Assembly: GCF_937616625.2 (NCBI RefSeq)
Contig: NC_065570.1
Location: forward strand, 568,001 to 632,000
Length of the DNA stretch: 64,000 nucleotides
Direction of reading: 5' to 3'
Source of the DNA: Mercurialis annua
Taxonomy: Eukaryota > Streptophyta > Magnoliopsida > Malpighiales > Euphorbiaceae
The notes below the pieces were generated by a model. That model saw nothing but the letters and a program-made list of their open reading frames with translations. It had not been told where the DNA came from and searched no databases. Every line of letters starts with the position of its first letter. Within the stretch, counting starts at the first letter, position 1. A program made the translations under genes and the position numbers. Below, piece after piece: positions 1 through 12,414 of the stretch.

Positions 1-309
1 AAAGTTGTCATTTAAAGGCACGAACTTTCATTTTGTTTCAAATCTATCGCCAAAGTAAAATCCGATGTATTTTATCGAATCAAAAATTCCTAATCCTATA
101 TACTCTAACTAAAAGATAATAAGATTTAATGTCGATTTATAATTTGGGTCTTTCATTAATGGTTTATTGAAGAATTTAGTCAACAAAAATACACTGAAAT
201 GATAGATTTGAAACAAAATGAAAGTTCGTGCCTTTAAATGGAAACTTTTAAAGGTCATGATTAAAATGAAACTTCGTGTAAAGTTCGTGATTTTTTTAGG
301 AATTAACCC
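1..309. mobile_element. MULE-type MITE, copy cut by the window start
   Basis: This is the right-hand part of a small inverted-repeat element that is present complete at 956-1325. The two copies are near-identical over this stretch. It ends with the terminal inverted repeat (TIR) ...GTTCGTGATTTTTTTAGGAATTAACCC. It encodes nothing. The family assignment rests on the 9-bp TSD seen at the complete copy. Confidence 0.8.
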
Positions 310-946
310 AAGTTTTTTTGATAAGAAAAAGGTAAATTTAATAAGAAGATATTCTCTGTTGAAAACCTATTGATGTCTCTAAAGAAGTACCACCAAAGCT
401 ATCAGATTCAATAAAAAAAAGATGCCAAGAAGTCAATATTGTTCATGCCACCAGTATCCAAATCAGTAACTCAAGGGTTTAATATCTATCAATGAATGTT
501 TGCTTTGTTTTGTTTACCATTAGCTTGTTAACAATTTACATAACATTCTTCAACTTACCTTTCTCTTTTGCATCGATCAATCATAAATTATATATATCAG
601 AAAAATATATATACTAAACACTCAAATATATGCAAAGTAAAAAAGAAAAGAAGAAGAAATTTCCATAGTTAAATTTAAATCTAATTTCTCAATCTAACAT
701 TAAAAAAAGCTACAAGAACATATCCTTCTAGATTTAATTGTTAAATCTTTTCAATTTATTATTTATTGATCTCATGAGCTTTTTATAATAATTAGTTTGT
801 TGTGCACGTACGATACACGTGGTTAATATTTTTTTTATATCATGAATTATATATGAAATTATTGAATGTGATTTAGTAACTATATATATAATATGATTTA
901 TCTTTGAGATTGTTATGTATATTTTGTTTATATTTGATATTAGTTA
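310..946. other. AT-rich intergenic spacer
   Basis: No coding potential, RNA gene or repeat with recognisable ends was found between the two MITE copies. Only A/T-rich sequence and short TA runs are visible. Confidence 0.6.
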
Positions 947-955
947 AATATAAAA

Positions 956-1325
956 GGGTTAATTCCTAAAAAAATCACGAACTTTACACGAAGTTTCATT
1001 TTAATCATGAACTTTAAAAGTTGTCATTTAAACGCACGAACTTTCATTTTGTTTCAAATCTATCGCCAAAGTAAAATCCGGTGTATTTTATCGAACCAAA
1101 AATTCCTAATCCTATATACTCTAACTAAAAGATAATAAGATTTAATGTCGATTTATAATTTGGGTCTTTTATTAATGGTTTATTAAAGAATTTAGTCAAC
1201 AAAAATACACTGAAATGATTGATTTGAAACAAAATGAAAGTTCGTGCCTTTAAATGGCAACTTTTAAAGGTCATGATTAAAATGAAACTTCGTGTAAAGT
1301 TCGTGATTTTTTTAAGAATTAACCC
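956..1325. mobile_element. Complete 370-bp MULE-type MITE
   Basis: The element starts GGGTTAATTCCTAAAAAAAT and ends with its inverted complement. The TIRs run on for more than 100 bp. It is flanked by a perfect 9-bp duplication AATATAAAA (947-955 and 1326-1334), the TSD length typical of Mutator-like elements. It is non-coding. A related but diverged member lies at 9158-12405. Confidence 0.9.
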
Positions 1326-1334
1326 AATATAAAA

Positions 1335-2885
1335 ATAAAAATTAAACTTTAATCATATATGTTTAGTTGGATATAATCTTTTTGGATTTATTTTTTATAA
1401 TTTCTAAAAATTAAACCATATATGTTCATGAATCTATTTATTAATATTCATTTAAAATTATACTCATATTATAGACATGTTTAATTCATATGGTGATTAA
1501 TATTATGATCCGTTAATATATTATTTATAATAATAAATTTAAAACAATTAAATATATATTTTATATGATAAATCATATATATAAATTTTTAATAAAAAAT
1601 AAATTTTATATTTTTATAATTAAATATTTATCGTTTACATTTGAGATTGTTGAGCGTGATGTTTTAATTTTATATCTATCGTAATTTATATTTGAGATGC
1701 TCGTAGTTTTCTTTTTTATATTTATCGTGATTTATATTTAATATTATTTAAATATAGAATTAAAAATTAAAGATTAAGTCAATAATAAATAACCTAATGC
1801 ATATAAAAATACTCCATGGTGTTTGATTAGGATAAGGAGAGATTTTTTTAATGTTGAGAGAATATATAGAATTTTTTAATGTGTATAGAAGTGTTAGTTT
1901 TTGATTAGGATTAGACAAAAATTTCAACAATTAAATACTATAATTGTGGAGAGAGTATTTTTATCCGTAAATGGAAGTGTTTCTCCCATTATGTTATAGA
2001 TTATAGATCATAGATGTGTGTTAGATATTAATTTTGACTTTGTTACATAATGATTGCGTATCAATTTCAATATATATACAAATCAAGAATTAGAGATAGA
2101 TCGAGACCGTTTAAGACTGGAGATGAAATCGTTTATATGTTATACTAGTTTTTTTAATATCATTATTATAACGATTGTACGTCTTTCTTTACGAAAATTG
2201 TTGTCCTTTCTATATGAAAGGTTTATTTGTCTTGTTCATGAAAGATTAGTGAGTTTTCTGTTAGACAGAGAAGTATGAGATCTTATTGTAATAGAACAGT
2301 TACGTAATTTTTATTTTTATATTATAAGATGATCTGCGAATCAAGGTCATTACAAACGGTTATACCCTTTTTAAATTCTTACACGCGTAACTGCTTAATA
2401 TTAATGGAAGATTATTTGATTGTCAAAAAAAAACTATTGCTATTGTTAAGTTATTATATTTTTTTATATATTAAATAAAATATCTTAATAGCCTCTTTTT
2501 AATTGTACTTTGATTTTGTAAATTTATCAATTTTGTCCAAATATATATGTATCTTTCACTTTTAATTATACCAAATTTTGCAAATTTGACTATTTTCCAT
2601 CCGAAAAAATTCCAAAGAACTTTTATGATGACTTATTTAAACTGTTTTTCATTCAAAAAATTCAAAATAAATGGCTTATTTGAAATTTTTGCGAATAGAA
2701 AAGTAGTTAATTTAGTATTGTGGATATAATTGGAAGTGAAAGGTGCAGATTTGGACAAAATCAACGATTTTAGAAGATCCAGTGTATAATTGAAACGGGG
2801 CTAAGATGTGGGTGTTTTAAAGACATTTTGCCTTTAAATTATTGTATATTTCATGCAATGCTAATTTTTTTTCAAGTTACTTGCT
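1335..2885. other. AT-rich intergenic region
   Basis: Only short, low-complexity open frames are present (for example 2054-2278 and 2547-2729). They have no recognisable domain, splice context or plant codon character. Nothing supportable was found here. Confidence 0.55.
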
Positions 2886-2894
2886 CTAAAATTC

Positions 2895-3567
2895 GGGTAA
2901 TAGATTTTGGGTGTTACCGAACTTTGCTCAAGTTGCAATTTAGTAACCCAACATTAATTCGTTGTAAAATGGTTACTGTACAATAAAAAAAATCAACTTC
3001 CGACAATTTTGAAATATATTCCGGCCAATTTTTTTTCTATATGGCAGCTGGAATTCGAGCCATCCCTCCCTCTTTCACCATGTTATTTTGCAAATCATTT
3101 AAGAATCACACTACAAGAATTTCCTTATTTGGCAACAATAATTTTTGCAGTTAATTCTTTTTACTGTTAAAAGATATTTTGCAGCAATAATTTTGAAAAT
3201 TGCTGCCATTAGTTAAGTTATAACAGCATTTTACAACAAATTTTGTTATCAATTACATAAGACCACGTTTTAGTAGCAGCAACATATGACACAATTTTTT
3301 TTGTTGCTATATGTTATTAGTAACAATTTTAACATTATTAGTAGTAAAAATATTTGCTGCGAATTCTAATATTTTTTGCAGTGTCGCCGGATTTCGGCTT
3401 TTTATGGCCATAATTCATTAAAAAATTGACCGAAATTGGCCGGAATGCATTTCAAAATCGCCAGAAGTCATGTTTTTATTGTATAATAATCATTTTGTAA
3501 CGAATTAAAGTTCAGTTACCAAATTGCAACTCAGACAAAGTTCAGTAACCTCCAAAATCTATTACCC
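2895..3567. mobile_element. 673-bp MULE-type MITE carrying a small insert
   Basis: TIRs begin GGGTAATAGATTTTGG and match the inverted complement of the right end over about 100 bp. A 9-bp duplication CTAAAATTC flanks the element (2886-2894 and 3568-3576). It is non-coding. A separate CACTA-like insert occupies 3109-3383. Confidence 0.88.
3109..3383. mobile_element. Possible miniature CACTA element nested in the MITE
   Basis: It begins CACTACAAGAATT and ends ATTTTTTGCAGTG, giving imperfect CACTA-type termini. The flanking triplets are TCA and TCG, so the 3-bp TSD is imperfect. The interior repeats short AGCAACA/TTGCTG motifs. The nesting is clear; the family assignment is moderate. Confidence 0.5.
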
Positions 3568-3576
3568 CTAAAATTC

Positions 3577-4229
3577 AGATTGTGCCAAATGGCGGTCAAT
3601 TAAATATACATTGCAATACAGTCTTTATCTCCTTTTTATAGTTATATGCCTCAGCAAATCCTCTCTCATATTGTCATTCGGAAGTTATTTGTACAGATAC
3701 TATCAAGTTAAATTTTGATGTGGCTATTTTAGGAAAAAATATTTTGGTGTTAATATTATTGTTGTAGCTAGCTTGTTATCTTTATATTTGAAATCCGGAT
3801 ATAATTAAAGTTTTTGGCATTACAGGAAGCATTATATTGGAGTATATGATGGATAAAATTGATTTTTGAAGGCAAAACTCTCTAAATAGCTCAGTGGATG
3901 AACTCACACATTATCTTACTTAGTTCAACTTAAAAAATTTGTTAGAATATTTGACATTTTTTATCCACTTCAAAAATCTCACTGTTCAATATGTAACTAT
4001 CAATTAGCTCAACAAGTTAAAGCTTCAGTGGATTTTTTTTCTTTAGTTAGTTTATTGTATAGTTATTTTTTGCTGCGTATATGACATTAGCATGCCTTCT
4101 CCAATGTATACCATCTTCTAGTTAAAAAAAATACACCTATTATCAAATTAAGATATAAAAACACCTATTATATCTCAAATCTAGAAATATAATCCGGCAC
4201 TTAATTAACCAACTCCTATTTAATTAATA
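3577..4229. other. Spacer upstream of pectate lyase 1
   Basis: AT-rich sequence without coding content. It probably holds distal promoter sequence of the pectate lyase gene that starts at 4582, but no specific regulatory element was recognised apart from the hairpin at 4230-4272. Confidence 0.45.
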
Positions 4230-4272
4230 AGACTGTGTGGTGGCAGCCTAGGAGACTGCCACCACACAGTCT
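4230..4272. repeat. Perfect 17-bp-arm inverted repeat (hairpin)
   Basis: AGACTGTGTGGTGGCAG (4230-4246) is followed by a 9-nt spacer and then its exact complement (4256-4272). It lies 310 bp upstream of the chosen pectate lyase 1 start and is more GC-rich than its surroundings. It could be a DNA cruciform or protein-binding dyad, or a transposon relic. The function is unknown. Confidence 0.85.
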
Positions 4273-4581
4273 GCAGGGATTTTTGTGCATTTTATAACTA
4301 CTCTTTTGGCTAAAAGAACTGAGAACAGGTCCAAGTTAGTTGGTTCGAAGTAAACAATGCTTAAAATATTTATTTGTCTTCTTAGCTATAAAATCTAATA
4401 GCTGTGATACAAAATCAAATTTGAGAACTAGTCATATTGTGCAACCACGTTTTATAATGCAATATCAAATCCCATAAATCTTAACTAAAAACTGACAGAA
4501 TTCGATCGTGTGCACCACCTTCTTTATCTTCAGTATATATACATATACTATTCTCCTTGTTTCTCATCTGCAGCACCATCT

Positions 4582-6209
4582 ATGGCGGCACTACAGTATT
4601 CCACATCCTTTCCTTGTCTACTACTTGCATTCTTTGCTCTAACCTCTCATGCTCATGCAGATCTTTACAAGCCCAAACCCTTATCCAGCTATCTTCCCAC
4701 CAACACTTACGACAGTCCCTCCAACACCATCGACTCATGCTGGCGTACCGACTCAGACTGGGCGGAAAATCGCCAAGCCCTGGCGGATTGCGCAGTGGGG
4801 TTCGGTAACGCTGCCATGGGAGGAAAAGGTGGAGAAATATATGTAGTCACATCTCCTGAAGATGATCCTGAAGATCCTAAAGAGGGAACACTTAGATACG
4901 GCGTTATACAATCAGAGCCCCTGTGGATAATATTCGAGAGTGATATGGTTATTAAACTCGAGAATGAGCTTATGGTGAATAGTTATAAGACCATAGATGG
5001 AAGAGGAGCTACGGTGGAGATCGGAAACGGACCATGCATAACAGTTGAATACGTAAGCAATGTGATTATACATGGGATAAGTGTCCATGATTGCAAGCCG
5101 TCGAAGAGTGGTCTCGTAAGAAGCAGTCCCACACATGTTGGAGAGCGTGGAGGGTCTGATGGAGATGGAATTTCTATTTTTGGATCTTCTAACATTTGGA
5201 TTGATCACTGCTATCTTGCTAGATGCACTGATGGGTTACTCGATGTCATTCATGCTTCAAATTATGTTACTATATCAAACAACTACTTCACACAGCATGA
5301 CAAGGTAGCTAGCCAAACACTGTTATTTCAAAATCTGTTGGATTTGATTAAGTTTTATAAGAAATGTTAGGTTTAATTGGTAGTGATTATACAGGTGATG
5401 CTGCTAGGGCACAATGATGATTACACGGCAGATAAAAATATGAAAGTAACTGTTGTCTTAAACCATTTCGGCCCTGGACTAGTCCAAAGAATGCCAAGGT
5501 ATGCATATTATAGGGTCAAAGTTTTACATGGTTATCAGGTTTTATATGGCAGTGGACATTGTTGGATAATCATATAAATTTCAGATTCCATACAAGCAAT
5601 TTTTCGACCTAATTAAATTACTATATTCTCAAAAAAAAAAAAAAATTGCTATACAATAACCTTCATTTGGTGTAAAAATGAAATTTCACTTACCAAAATA
5701 TAACAAATAAAACGATAGTAATAGCTTTATAAAAACTTATAATTCAGTCATCATAAAAAGATAAACCCGTATTTATTCATTTTTGAATAAATTTTTTCAA
5801 AGTTCTTGAGGATTTACAAATTTATACGATCAAATTGAATTTTTACAGGGTGAGATTTGGGTATGCGCATGTTGCAAACAATCGATACGATGAGTGGGAA
5901 ATGTATGCAATAGGGGGAAGTGCAAATCCTACCATATATAGCGAATGTAACTACTTTATAGCTCCAAATCAGATGAATATCAAAGAGGTGACAAAGCGGG
6001 AGGTACTGAGTGGAGGCTGGAAAAATTGGAAATGGAGATCCTCAAAAGATTTATTCATGAATGGAGCTTACTTTGTTCAAACTGGATATGGAAGTTGTAC
6101 ACCACTTTATTCCCGATCTCAGTCCTTCACGGTGGCTCCGGCAACTTCGGTTCCCTCATTAACATCGGACGCCGGTCCCCTAACCTGCACTGTCGGAAAA
6201 GCTTGCTGA
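4582..6209 (+). CDS. Pectate lyase 1 (family PL1, Amb a 1-like), 3 exons
   Basis: Secreted enzyme that cleaves de-esterified pectin (polygalacturonate) in the cell wall by calcium-dependent beta-elimination. Exons are 4582-5304, 5395-5498 and 5849-6209, with GT-AG junctions that keep one frame, giving 395 residues, normal for plant members. ATG 4582 is chosen over an in-frame upstream ATG at 4510 because it starts directly with a signal peptide (about residues 1-26). Visible motifs: IWIDHC (205-210), the DGLLD acidic segment (217-221, calcium region) and RMPRVR (273-278), matching the RxPxxR catalytic-arginine motif of PL1 enzymes. SDGDG before IWIDHC resembles the pollen pectate lyase allergen clade. 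The third intron found in the downstream paralogue (between SSKQ and VTKRE) is absent here. No disabling change was seen. Pollen expression is inferred from family only. Confidence 0.92.
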
Positions 6210-7717
6210 TGGCTAGCTAGAAAATCTCCAACTAACATATTAATGGAACTTGGAAGGATTCTTTATAGAAAAAACTATACAAAATTTATACACGGCTTTA
6301 TTGATGGAGTGTTCTTGAAATCCAACACCCAAGTAATTAGAATAGTTTTTCTTTATATTTGTATTGATTTTCGTTGAGCATGTGTGCCTTTTGGAAGGAG
6401 CAATAGTAACTATGTACTATAATGTATTGGGTTATACATTACTTATATATATAAAAAAAAATCAAATAAAAACAAGACATAATTTACTTGGTTTAATTAA
6501 TCAATGCGATCTAAATTTCTCAGCAAAAAAAAAAAAAATAGACAAAATAATTTTATCCATACACAATGACCAAATTGAAAGAAATATTACTAAAAATCAT
6601 TTCGGCAGTCCGAATTTTTAATTTTACAACTCTTACCTCCTCGAAATTTTATCCAAACAGTAAATAAAAAGAATAAAGGACGGCTAATTAAAAAAAAATA
6701 AGCTTTTAACTTAATTTTATAATCATTTAATTTATAATTGATACTATAATTTTTCATAAATTATGTATCTTATTTTACGAAAATCTGTATTTTATTACTA
6801 TAGAAATTTTAGAAAAAAAAACATAAGAGATTGAATTATTTCTTACTCCTTCATGACTAGAAAGAGTTTTTTTTTTCTTGATTAACTACTCAATTTTTTT
6901 AACTAATTGGGTGTAGTTGTTTAAGAACTTGATAGACCATATAGTTAAAATTATTTTCTAAATTTATTTCTGTCAATTTGATCATAGTGATGGATAAATA
7001 ATACTATTATTTTACTAAAAATGGTAGTTTTATTTATTAATAATAGAGTTACATCATTTATCAAAAAAAAAATAGAGTTACATTAGAATTATCAAATATT
7101 TAATAAATTAAATTCCTAATACAGTTTTATTTATTGGATGAAGTAATATTTTTTTATTTTAACAAAATTATCATCTTTTACTTTGAATTCATTTTTTATC
7201 AATAAAAGAGAATAAAAATATTTGCTCTATCACATTTAATTATCGTTCTGAAAATAGTGTCACGAAAACCTTTATTAATTTACTCTAAAAATCGGCTCTG
7301 TAAGAAAAACAAAATTCATATTCAGCTTGCATGAAAAACAAAATTCATATTCGATCAGCTCGCATTTGATAATCCGACAACTGGCTACTTGATGCGTTTA
7401 CCAGTAGATTTCAGACAACCATATCCTTTGGTATTTACCGACAGAATTAACAAAAAATATGATTGATGCTATAGTTTCTGAATGATATCCAAATGGAAAT
7501 ATTTGTAGGAAGTTACCGTAATATGCAGTTTGTCTCATGGTTATGAAATGTAAAATTTTCTAAACCGACATATTATCAACTAATTTAATCTGTCGAGAAT
7601 CTATCAGGAAAGTTATCTCCTCGTGGAATTGTTCTAATTAACGACGGAAATTTCTGCTGATAATCCAATAAATTCTTGCAGTGTAAATAGACAGAGTCTA
7701 ATATATAGAGTAAGATG
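6210..7717. other. Downstream region of pectate lyase 1, AT-rich
   Basis: It holds the probable 3' UTR of pectate lyase 1 and then AT-rich spacer with no supportable gene. A short direct repeat (AAAAACAAAATTCATATTC) occurs twice near 7305-7350. A minute SINE-tail insertion lies at 7055-7070. Confidence 0.5.
7055..7070 (+). mobile_element. 16-bp SINE 3'-tail insertion
   Basis: CATTTATCAAAAAAAA is flanked by a perfect 13-bp duplication AATAGAGTTACAT (7042-7054 and 7071-7083). The inserted tail resembles the 3' end (..ATTATCAAAAA) of the SINEs at 20772-20879 and 23164-23239. This is best explained as an extremely 5'-truncated retroposition event. Confidence 0.6.
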
Positions 7718-7727
7718 TTTATATATA

Positions 7728-8952
7728 GGCTTAATACATAGTTTAACCTCTGAACTTGTACCCTTTTATCCATCTAACCTCTAAACTTAACGTGTATCCT
7801 ATCGAACCTTTGAACTTGTTAAATAATCCTTTTTAATCCCCTGAAACGGAAATTGAGTCTCAAATGCACTGACATGGCAAAAGACCTTTAACCGGGATGC
7901 CAACTCGTTTGCGACATCACCAAAAACATAACGCTTAATACATCGTTTGACCTCTGAATTTATACTAATTTACCTATTTGACCCCTAAATATTTTGTTGA
8001 GCCCATCACACCTCTAAACTTATTAAATTATCATTCTTATCCCATGAACTTGAGAGTTTTAAATTTATTTTAATTTACATTTTATTTTTAATATATATTC
8101 AGTTTAATTAATAATTACTAATAAAAAAATATTATTTTTCCAAACTTTATATAATATTTGTTTAAGTGATACCATTTATTTTTTATTATTATCAATTCTA
8201 ATAAAACTCCAATAAAAAATAGTTATAATTTATTAAATAATTATTTTTATTTATTTTGCAAAAGACGAGATAAAATATGAATGATCGGGTGAGACTTGTT
8301 AAATAAATATTATATTAGAAAATAATAATAATAATTAATTAAAAAATAAAATAAAATAAAATAAATATTAAATTAAATGAAAATAATTACTATATAAGGT
8401 ATAACTATTTTTCGTTAAAATTTTATTAGAACTAATAATGAAAACAAAATAAGTGTAAAATAAACGATATATATTAAAAAAATATTATAAAGTATTGAAA
8501 AAGAGTAATTATTTTATATAAAATTATTTAATTAATTATTATTATTAAATTAAATATATATTAAAAATAAAATATAAATTAAAATAAATTTAAAACATTC
8601 AAATTTAAGGGTTAAGAAGAATAATTTAACAAATTTATAGGTTTGATGGGTTGAACAAAAAATTTAGGGGTTAAGTAGATAATCTAGTATAAGTTTAAGG
8701 GTCAAACGACGTATTAAACTATTTTATTTTGTCCACCTAAACTTTGCTTTTCTGTCATGACACGCCAATTTTTATTTGAACACACACGGCAAAGTCAGGT
8801 GGACGAGCAGGGGTTAAACGTTTTGAAATTATCAAATTCAGGGTCAAAAGGGATTATTTAACAAGTTTAAAGGTTCGATAGGATACACGTTAAGTTTAGA
8901 GGTTAGATGGGTAAAAGGGTACAAGTTCAAGGGTTAAACTATATATTAAGCA
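7728..8952. mobile_element. 1.2-kb long-TIR MULE-type MITE (outer element)
   Basis: Long inverted arms begin GGCTTAATACATAGTTTAAC and are matched by ...AAACTATATATTAAGCA. The 10-bp flank TTTATATATA is duplicated (7718-7727 and 8953-8962). No protein is encoded. The arms extend for about 200 bp each, and the centre is occupied by a second element of the same kind. Confidence 0.85.
7933..8719. mobile_element. Related MITE nested inside the outer MITE
   Basis: GCTTAATACATCGTTTGACC at the left is matched by the inverted GGTCAAACGACGTATTAAAC at the right. Both are diverged versions of the outer element's termini. The core is very AT-rich. No clear TSD was found, so this could instead be an internal duplication of the arms. 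Confidence 0.65.
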
Positions 8953-9157
8953 TTTATATATACTACTTTCGCATTACATGCTACACACGTGGCGCGTAAT
9001 GTGTCTCGTCAGTTTATGTATTAATTAATTTTTTTATAATTATATGGATGTATTTTATTTATAATCAGTATTAAAATTATTATAGATTTTTATTATAAAT
9101 AAATATAATGTTAATAAATTAATTGACATCTCAAACATTTACTTATAATTAATTATA

Positions 9158-12100
9158 GGGGTAATAATGTCATAAAAATTCACGAACTTTACACGTTTTC
9201 TCATTTTAATCATGCACTTTAAATTTTCTCATTTTCATGCACGAACTACCACTTTTTTCTCAAATTCATACACGGTATTGAGGTGTCACGGCTCCATTGG
9301 TGTATTTCGCTGAGGTGGAGGTCATTGTAATATCCCATAATTTTTTTTTTATATTTTTTTTTTACTTTTTGATTCCGTCAAGTTTTAAATAACCTATTAA
9401 AAAATTTATTTTATTTTATTTGAGTCGTTCGTTGATTCAGACATGGTTCATTTTTGGTTCGATTGGATTTGGGTTGGTTAGACCCAAATATTATTAAAAT
9501 TTCCTCCTTTCTTTGCATGGGCCCCCAAGAGCCCATGCAAAGTAATTGGCAAGTCTCATGGGAGACCTGCTCATGTTATAAGAGAAACAGCAACACGCAT
9601 AAATTGCGTGTTGCATCAGTTTCTTTTTCTTTGGATATTTAAAGCTATTTAAACCCTAATTCATACAACATACTCTTTAAACCCTAGCCGTCATTATACC
9701 CTGGAATCTCCTGAAGAAAACGTAGTAAATCCTCTTCAAAAATCTGCCGTTCAGTAAGTTTCCTTAGGCTTGAATATTTTAGTTTTGCTTAATATCGACA
9801 TCTCCGTTCATAAGTGATAACTCTCTCGTTTTAGCTCCAAATTTCGTTCCGTTTGATTCCTGAGATTGTAGACTCAGCCATCTACAAGTCCGAGCTTAGT
9901 TTTCACACAACGCCGTTCGGAGGTCGAAATCAATTCCGTTCATTCCCCGTGAAAGTAGACTCACGCCTCTACGATTCAACACTTTCCTCTCGTCAAACGG
10001 TACGTAAACGAACCCTTATCAATCGCCGCCGTTTTACCGCTTTTAATAGTTCTTAACTGTGAATGTTAATTGGTTGTTGCCGATGGGGTTTTACTCTTTG
10101 ATCTTGATAATTGGATACTCTATTGACTATAATTTCTTGGTTACAGGTTGTTAATCATTAAGCCTTAACTTGTGATTGTCGTCGTCGTTTTTTAGTGTTT
10201 ATGTGTTATTGATTTTCGATGGTTTTAAAGTTATTATCAATCGTTTCTTTTAGTTCGGCTCCTATCTTTTTGCGATGGCATGATTGATGTGATGTTCTTG
10301 ATTGCTTGATTTTGTATTCTTGGTGGTTATTTGTTAACTGGGTTGATTTTGGAAGCTTTGAATTCATGATTGTTTGATATTGAAGTTTCTGGGTTGTGTG
10401 TTGAAAATGGCGGGATAGTGTTTGTATTAAAGAAGAAGGAGAAAGTGTTAATGAGTCATAAAATTCGTTGTCTTTAATAAGTTAGTTCCAGTGGCTTTCT
10501 TAGCATTCATAATCATATTTTTGTTGGGTTATTAATATTAGAAGATATGATTAAATTTGGAATTGTTGGTTATGAGAGGTTGGTGGGTTTCGTATCTGCT
10601 ACAATGAAATTGTTATGTTTCAAATGATTGCAAGTGGTGGCTAAAAGGCAAGAATGATCTTTAAGTGATTTTGTTTTAAACCTATTGATTCTTTAAGTTA
10701 AATATTATCTATGGGTTATTTGATTTTGATTTTAACTTGGGGATTTCATTTTAAATAGAAAATTTTGATATTATTTTTAAAATCTAAAAATAATATTTGG
10801 TTCATTTATAATTAAATTAATAATAATTATTATTAATATAAATGACAAAATGGATATTATTATTTCGAGATTTTGGCTTAGAGTGCCAATTTGACTAAAT
10901 TTTTAATTTTGTTTTTAATTGTTTATTAAATTATTTTAGTAAAGTAAATTGCCGGTAATATTTATTTACTTGAGTTTTAAGCTATTGAGTTCTATTTTGA
11001 TATTAATTAATATTTTATTTAATATTAATTATAAAATGTGGTTTATAAACTCTGGAATATTAGTTGGGTCGGTTTGGACTTGGGTCACCGACATGTGAGT
11101 TTAGCTTGGTAGTTTTGAAAAACTCGGCTAGCCCACTATTTGAGGAATTGATTTTATTTATCAATTAAATATTATTTTAATAATATTTTCGGATTGGATT
11201 TAAGTGCGAACTCAATAGTCTTGAATTAATTTACGGCATTACAATTTATTTGAGAATTGTGTTTCTCTGTGATTTATCTGGTTATTTAATTGTGCTAGTC
11301 CCACGTGGTGTCTAGTGATCTTAGAGTTAGGGGTCGTACGGATATTAACCTATTTATTATTTTAGACCCGTCGACTGCTCGTGCTTCGGAGTCTACGCAG
11401 GGTTAGCTGTTTGCCAAGATCACGTGGATAAGCAAGCAGTGAGTTTGTAGTGCTATTTACCGCTTTATTAAGTATCACATCATATTTTAATATTATAAAT
11501 GTTTGTGAACTGTTTTTACGGATTATGGATCTGGATTGAAACGAGCTACTCGATAGGCTTGTATCGAGACTTTGTGCACCGGTAAGTACTCTGGAAAACG
11601 GCAGACTAAAGTCTTGCTTACGCTGGTATATTTATATGACGAGGATTTGTTCCCGTCCACTATGGGTTTATCGGTATGCTATGTCATACTTACGCTGGGA
11701 TCATTTCAATACTGTTTTCCATAATCATATTATATTAGTATAAAAATGTTTTGATTTAAGGGTTTAAAACTTAATAAATGTAAATAGTATTGCGAACTCA
11801 TCTCAGTATATCTGACCCCGTTGTTTTCCCAAATTTTCCAGGTTTATGATTTGAAAGCTAGTTCACTCCGATTCTTTTGATTCCTCGGAGGTTTTCATGT
11901 TATTAAACTAGTTTCTGTTTTCGAACTCTTAGACCGCAGTAGAACTAGTTATTTATTTCATTTGATATTTCACTTTGGATTTGTCGATATATTCGATTAT
12001 TTATATTTGGCATGATTACTCTGGATTACGATATTATTATATTTAAGGCATGCTATGGAATATTCAAGATATTTAAGTTATTTATATTAGAACCGTAACA

Positions 12101-12405
12101 TAAATTGCTAGACCTAGGTTGGAGTCTCGGTTGCCCCCGAGCAGTTTCTGCAGGTTTAAATGTTTAATTGATTTCCGCAAGGCTTGCTACGGGTTTTGGT
12201 ACAACCATACCCATACCCTAGCGCCGGTCACGATTCATGAAATTGGGCCGTGACAGTCATTTTCCAGCAATGAATGAGTGCCACCTCAGCACCGTGTATG
12301 AATTTGGGAAAAAGTGGTAGTTCGTGTATGAAAATGAGAAAATTTAAACTTCGTGATTAAAATGAGAAAACGTGTAAAGTTCGTAATTTGTTTTGACAAT
12401 AACCC
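9158..12405. mobile_element. MULE-type MITE split by a solo LTR
   Basis: The two halves (9158-9325 and 12256-12405) form one element of about 313 bp. Its arms share CACGAACTTTACACG and the AACTACCACTTTTT region, related to the element at 956-1325. The 9-bp TSD TTAATTATA is intact (9149-9157 and 12406-12414). The solo LTR at 9326-12255 inserted into it later. Confidence 0.88.
9326..12255 (+). mobile_element. Ty3/gypsy solo LTR (2930 bp)
   Basis: It starts TGTAATATCCCATAA, ends GGGCCGTGACA and is flanked by the 5-bp duplication GTCAT (9321-9325 and 12256-12260), with no internal domain or second LTR. This is the hallmark of LTR-LTR recombination. Its last 100 bp (AAGGCTTGCTACGGGTT, CCTAGCGCCGGT, GGGCCGTGACA) resemble the LTR end of the gypsy element nested in the CACTA element (minus strand), so they belong to related lineages. 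A probable promoter near 9640 (TATTTAAA) is followed by two AAACCCTA telobox motifs (about 9650-9690). Confidence 0.9.
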
Positions 12406-12414
12406 TTAATTATA

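Noticed and set aside
4510..4581. Upstream in-frame ATG of pectate lyase 1
   Set aside because: It would add 24 residues before a well-formed signal peptide, including a stretch encoded by TATA-like DNA.
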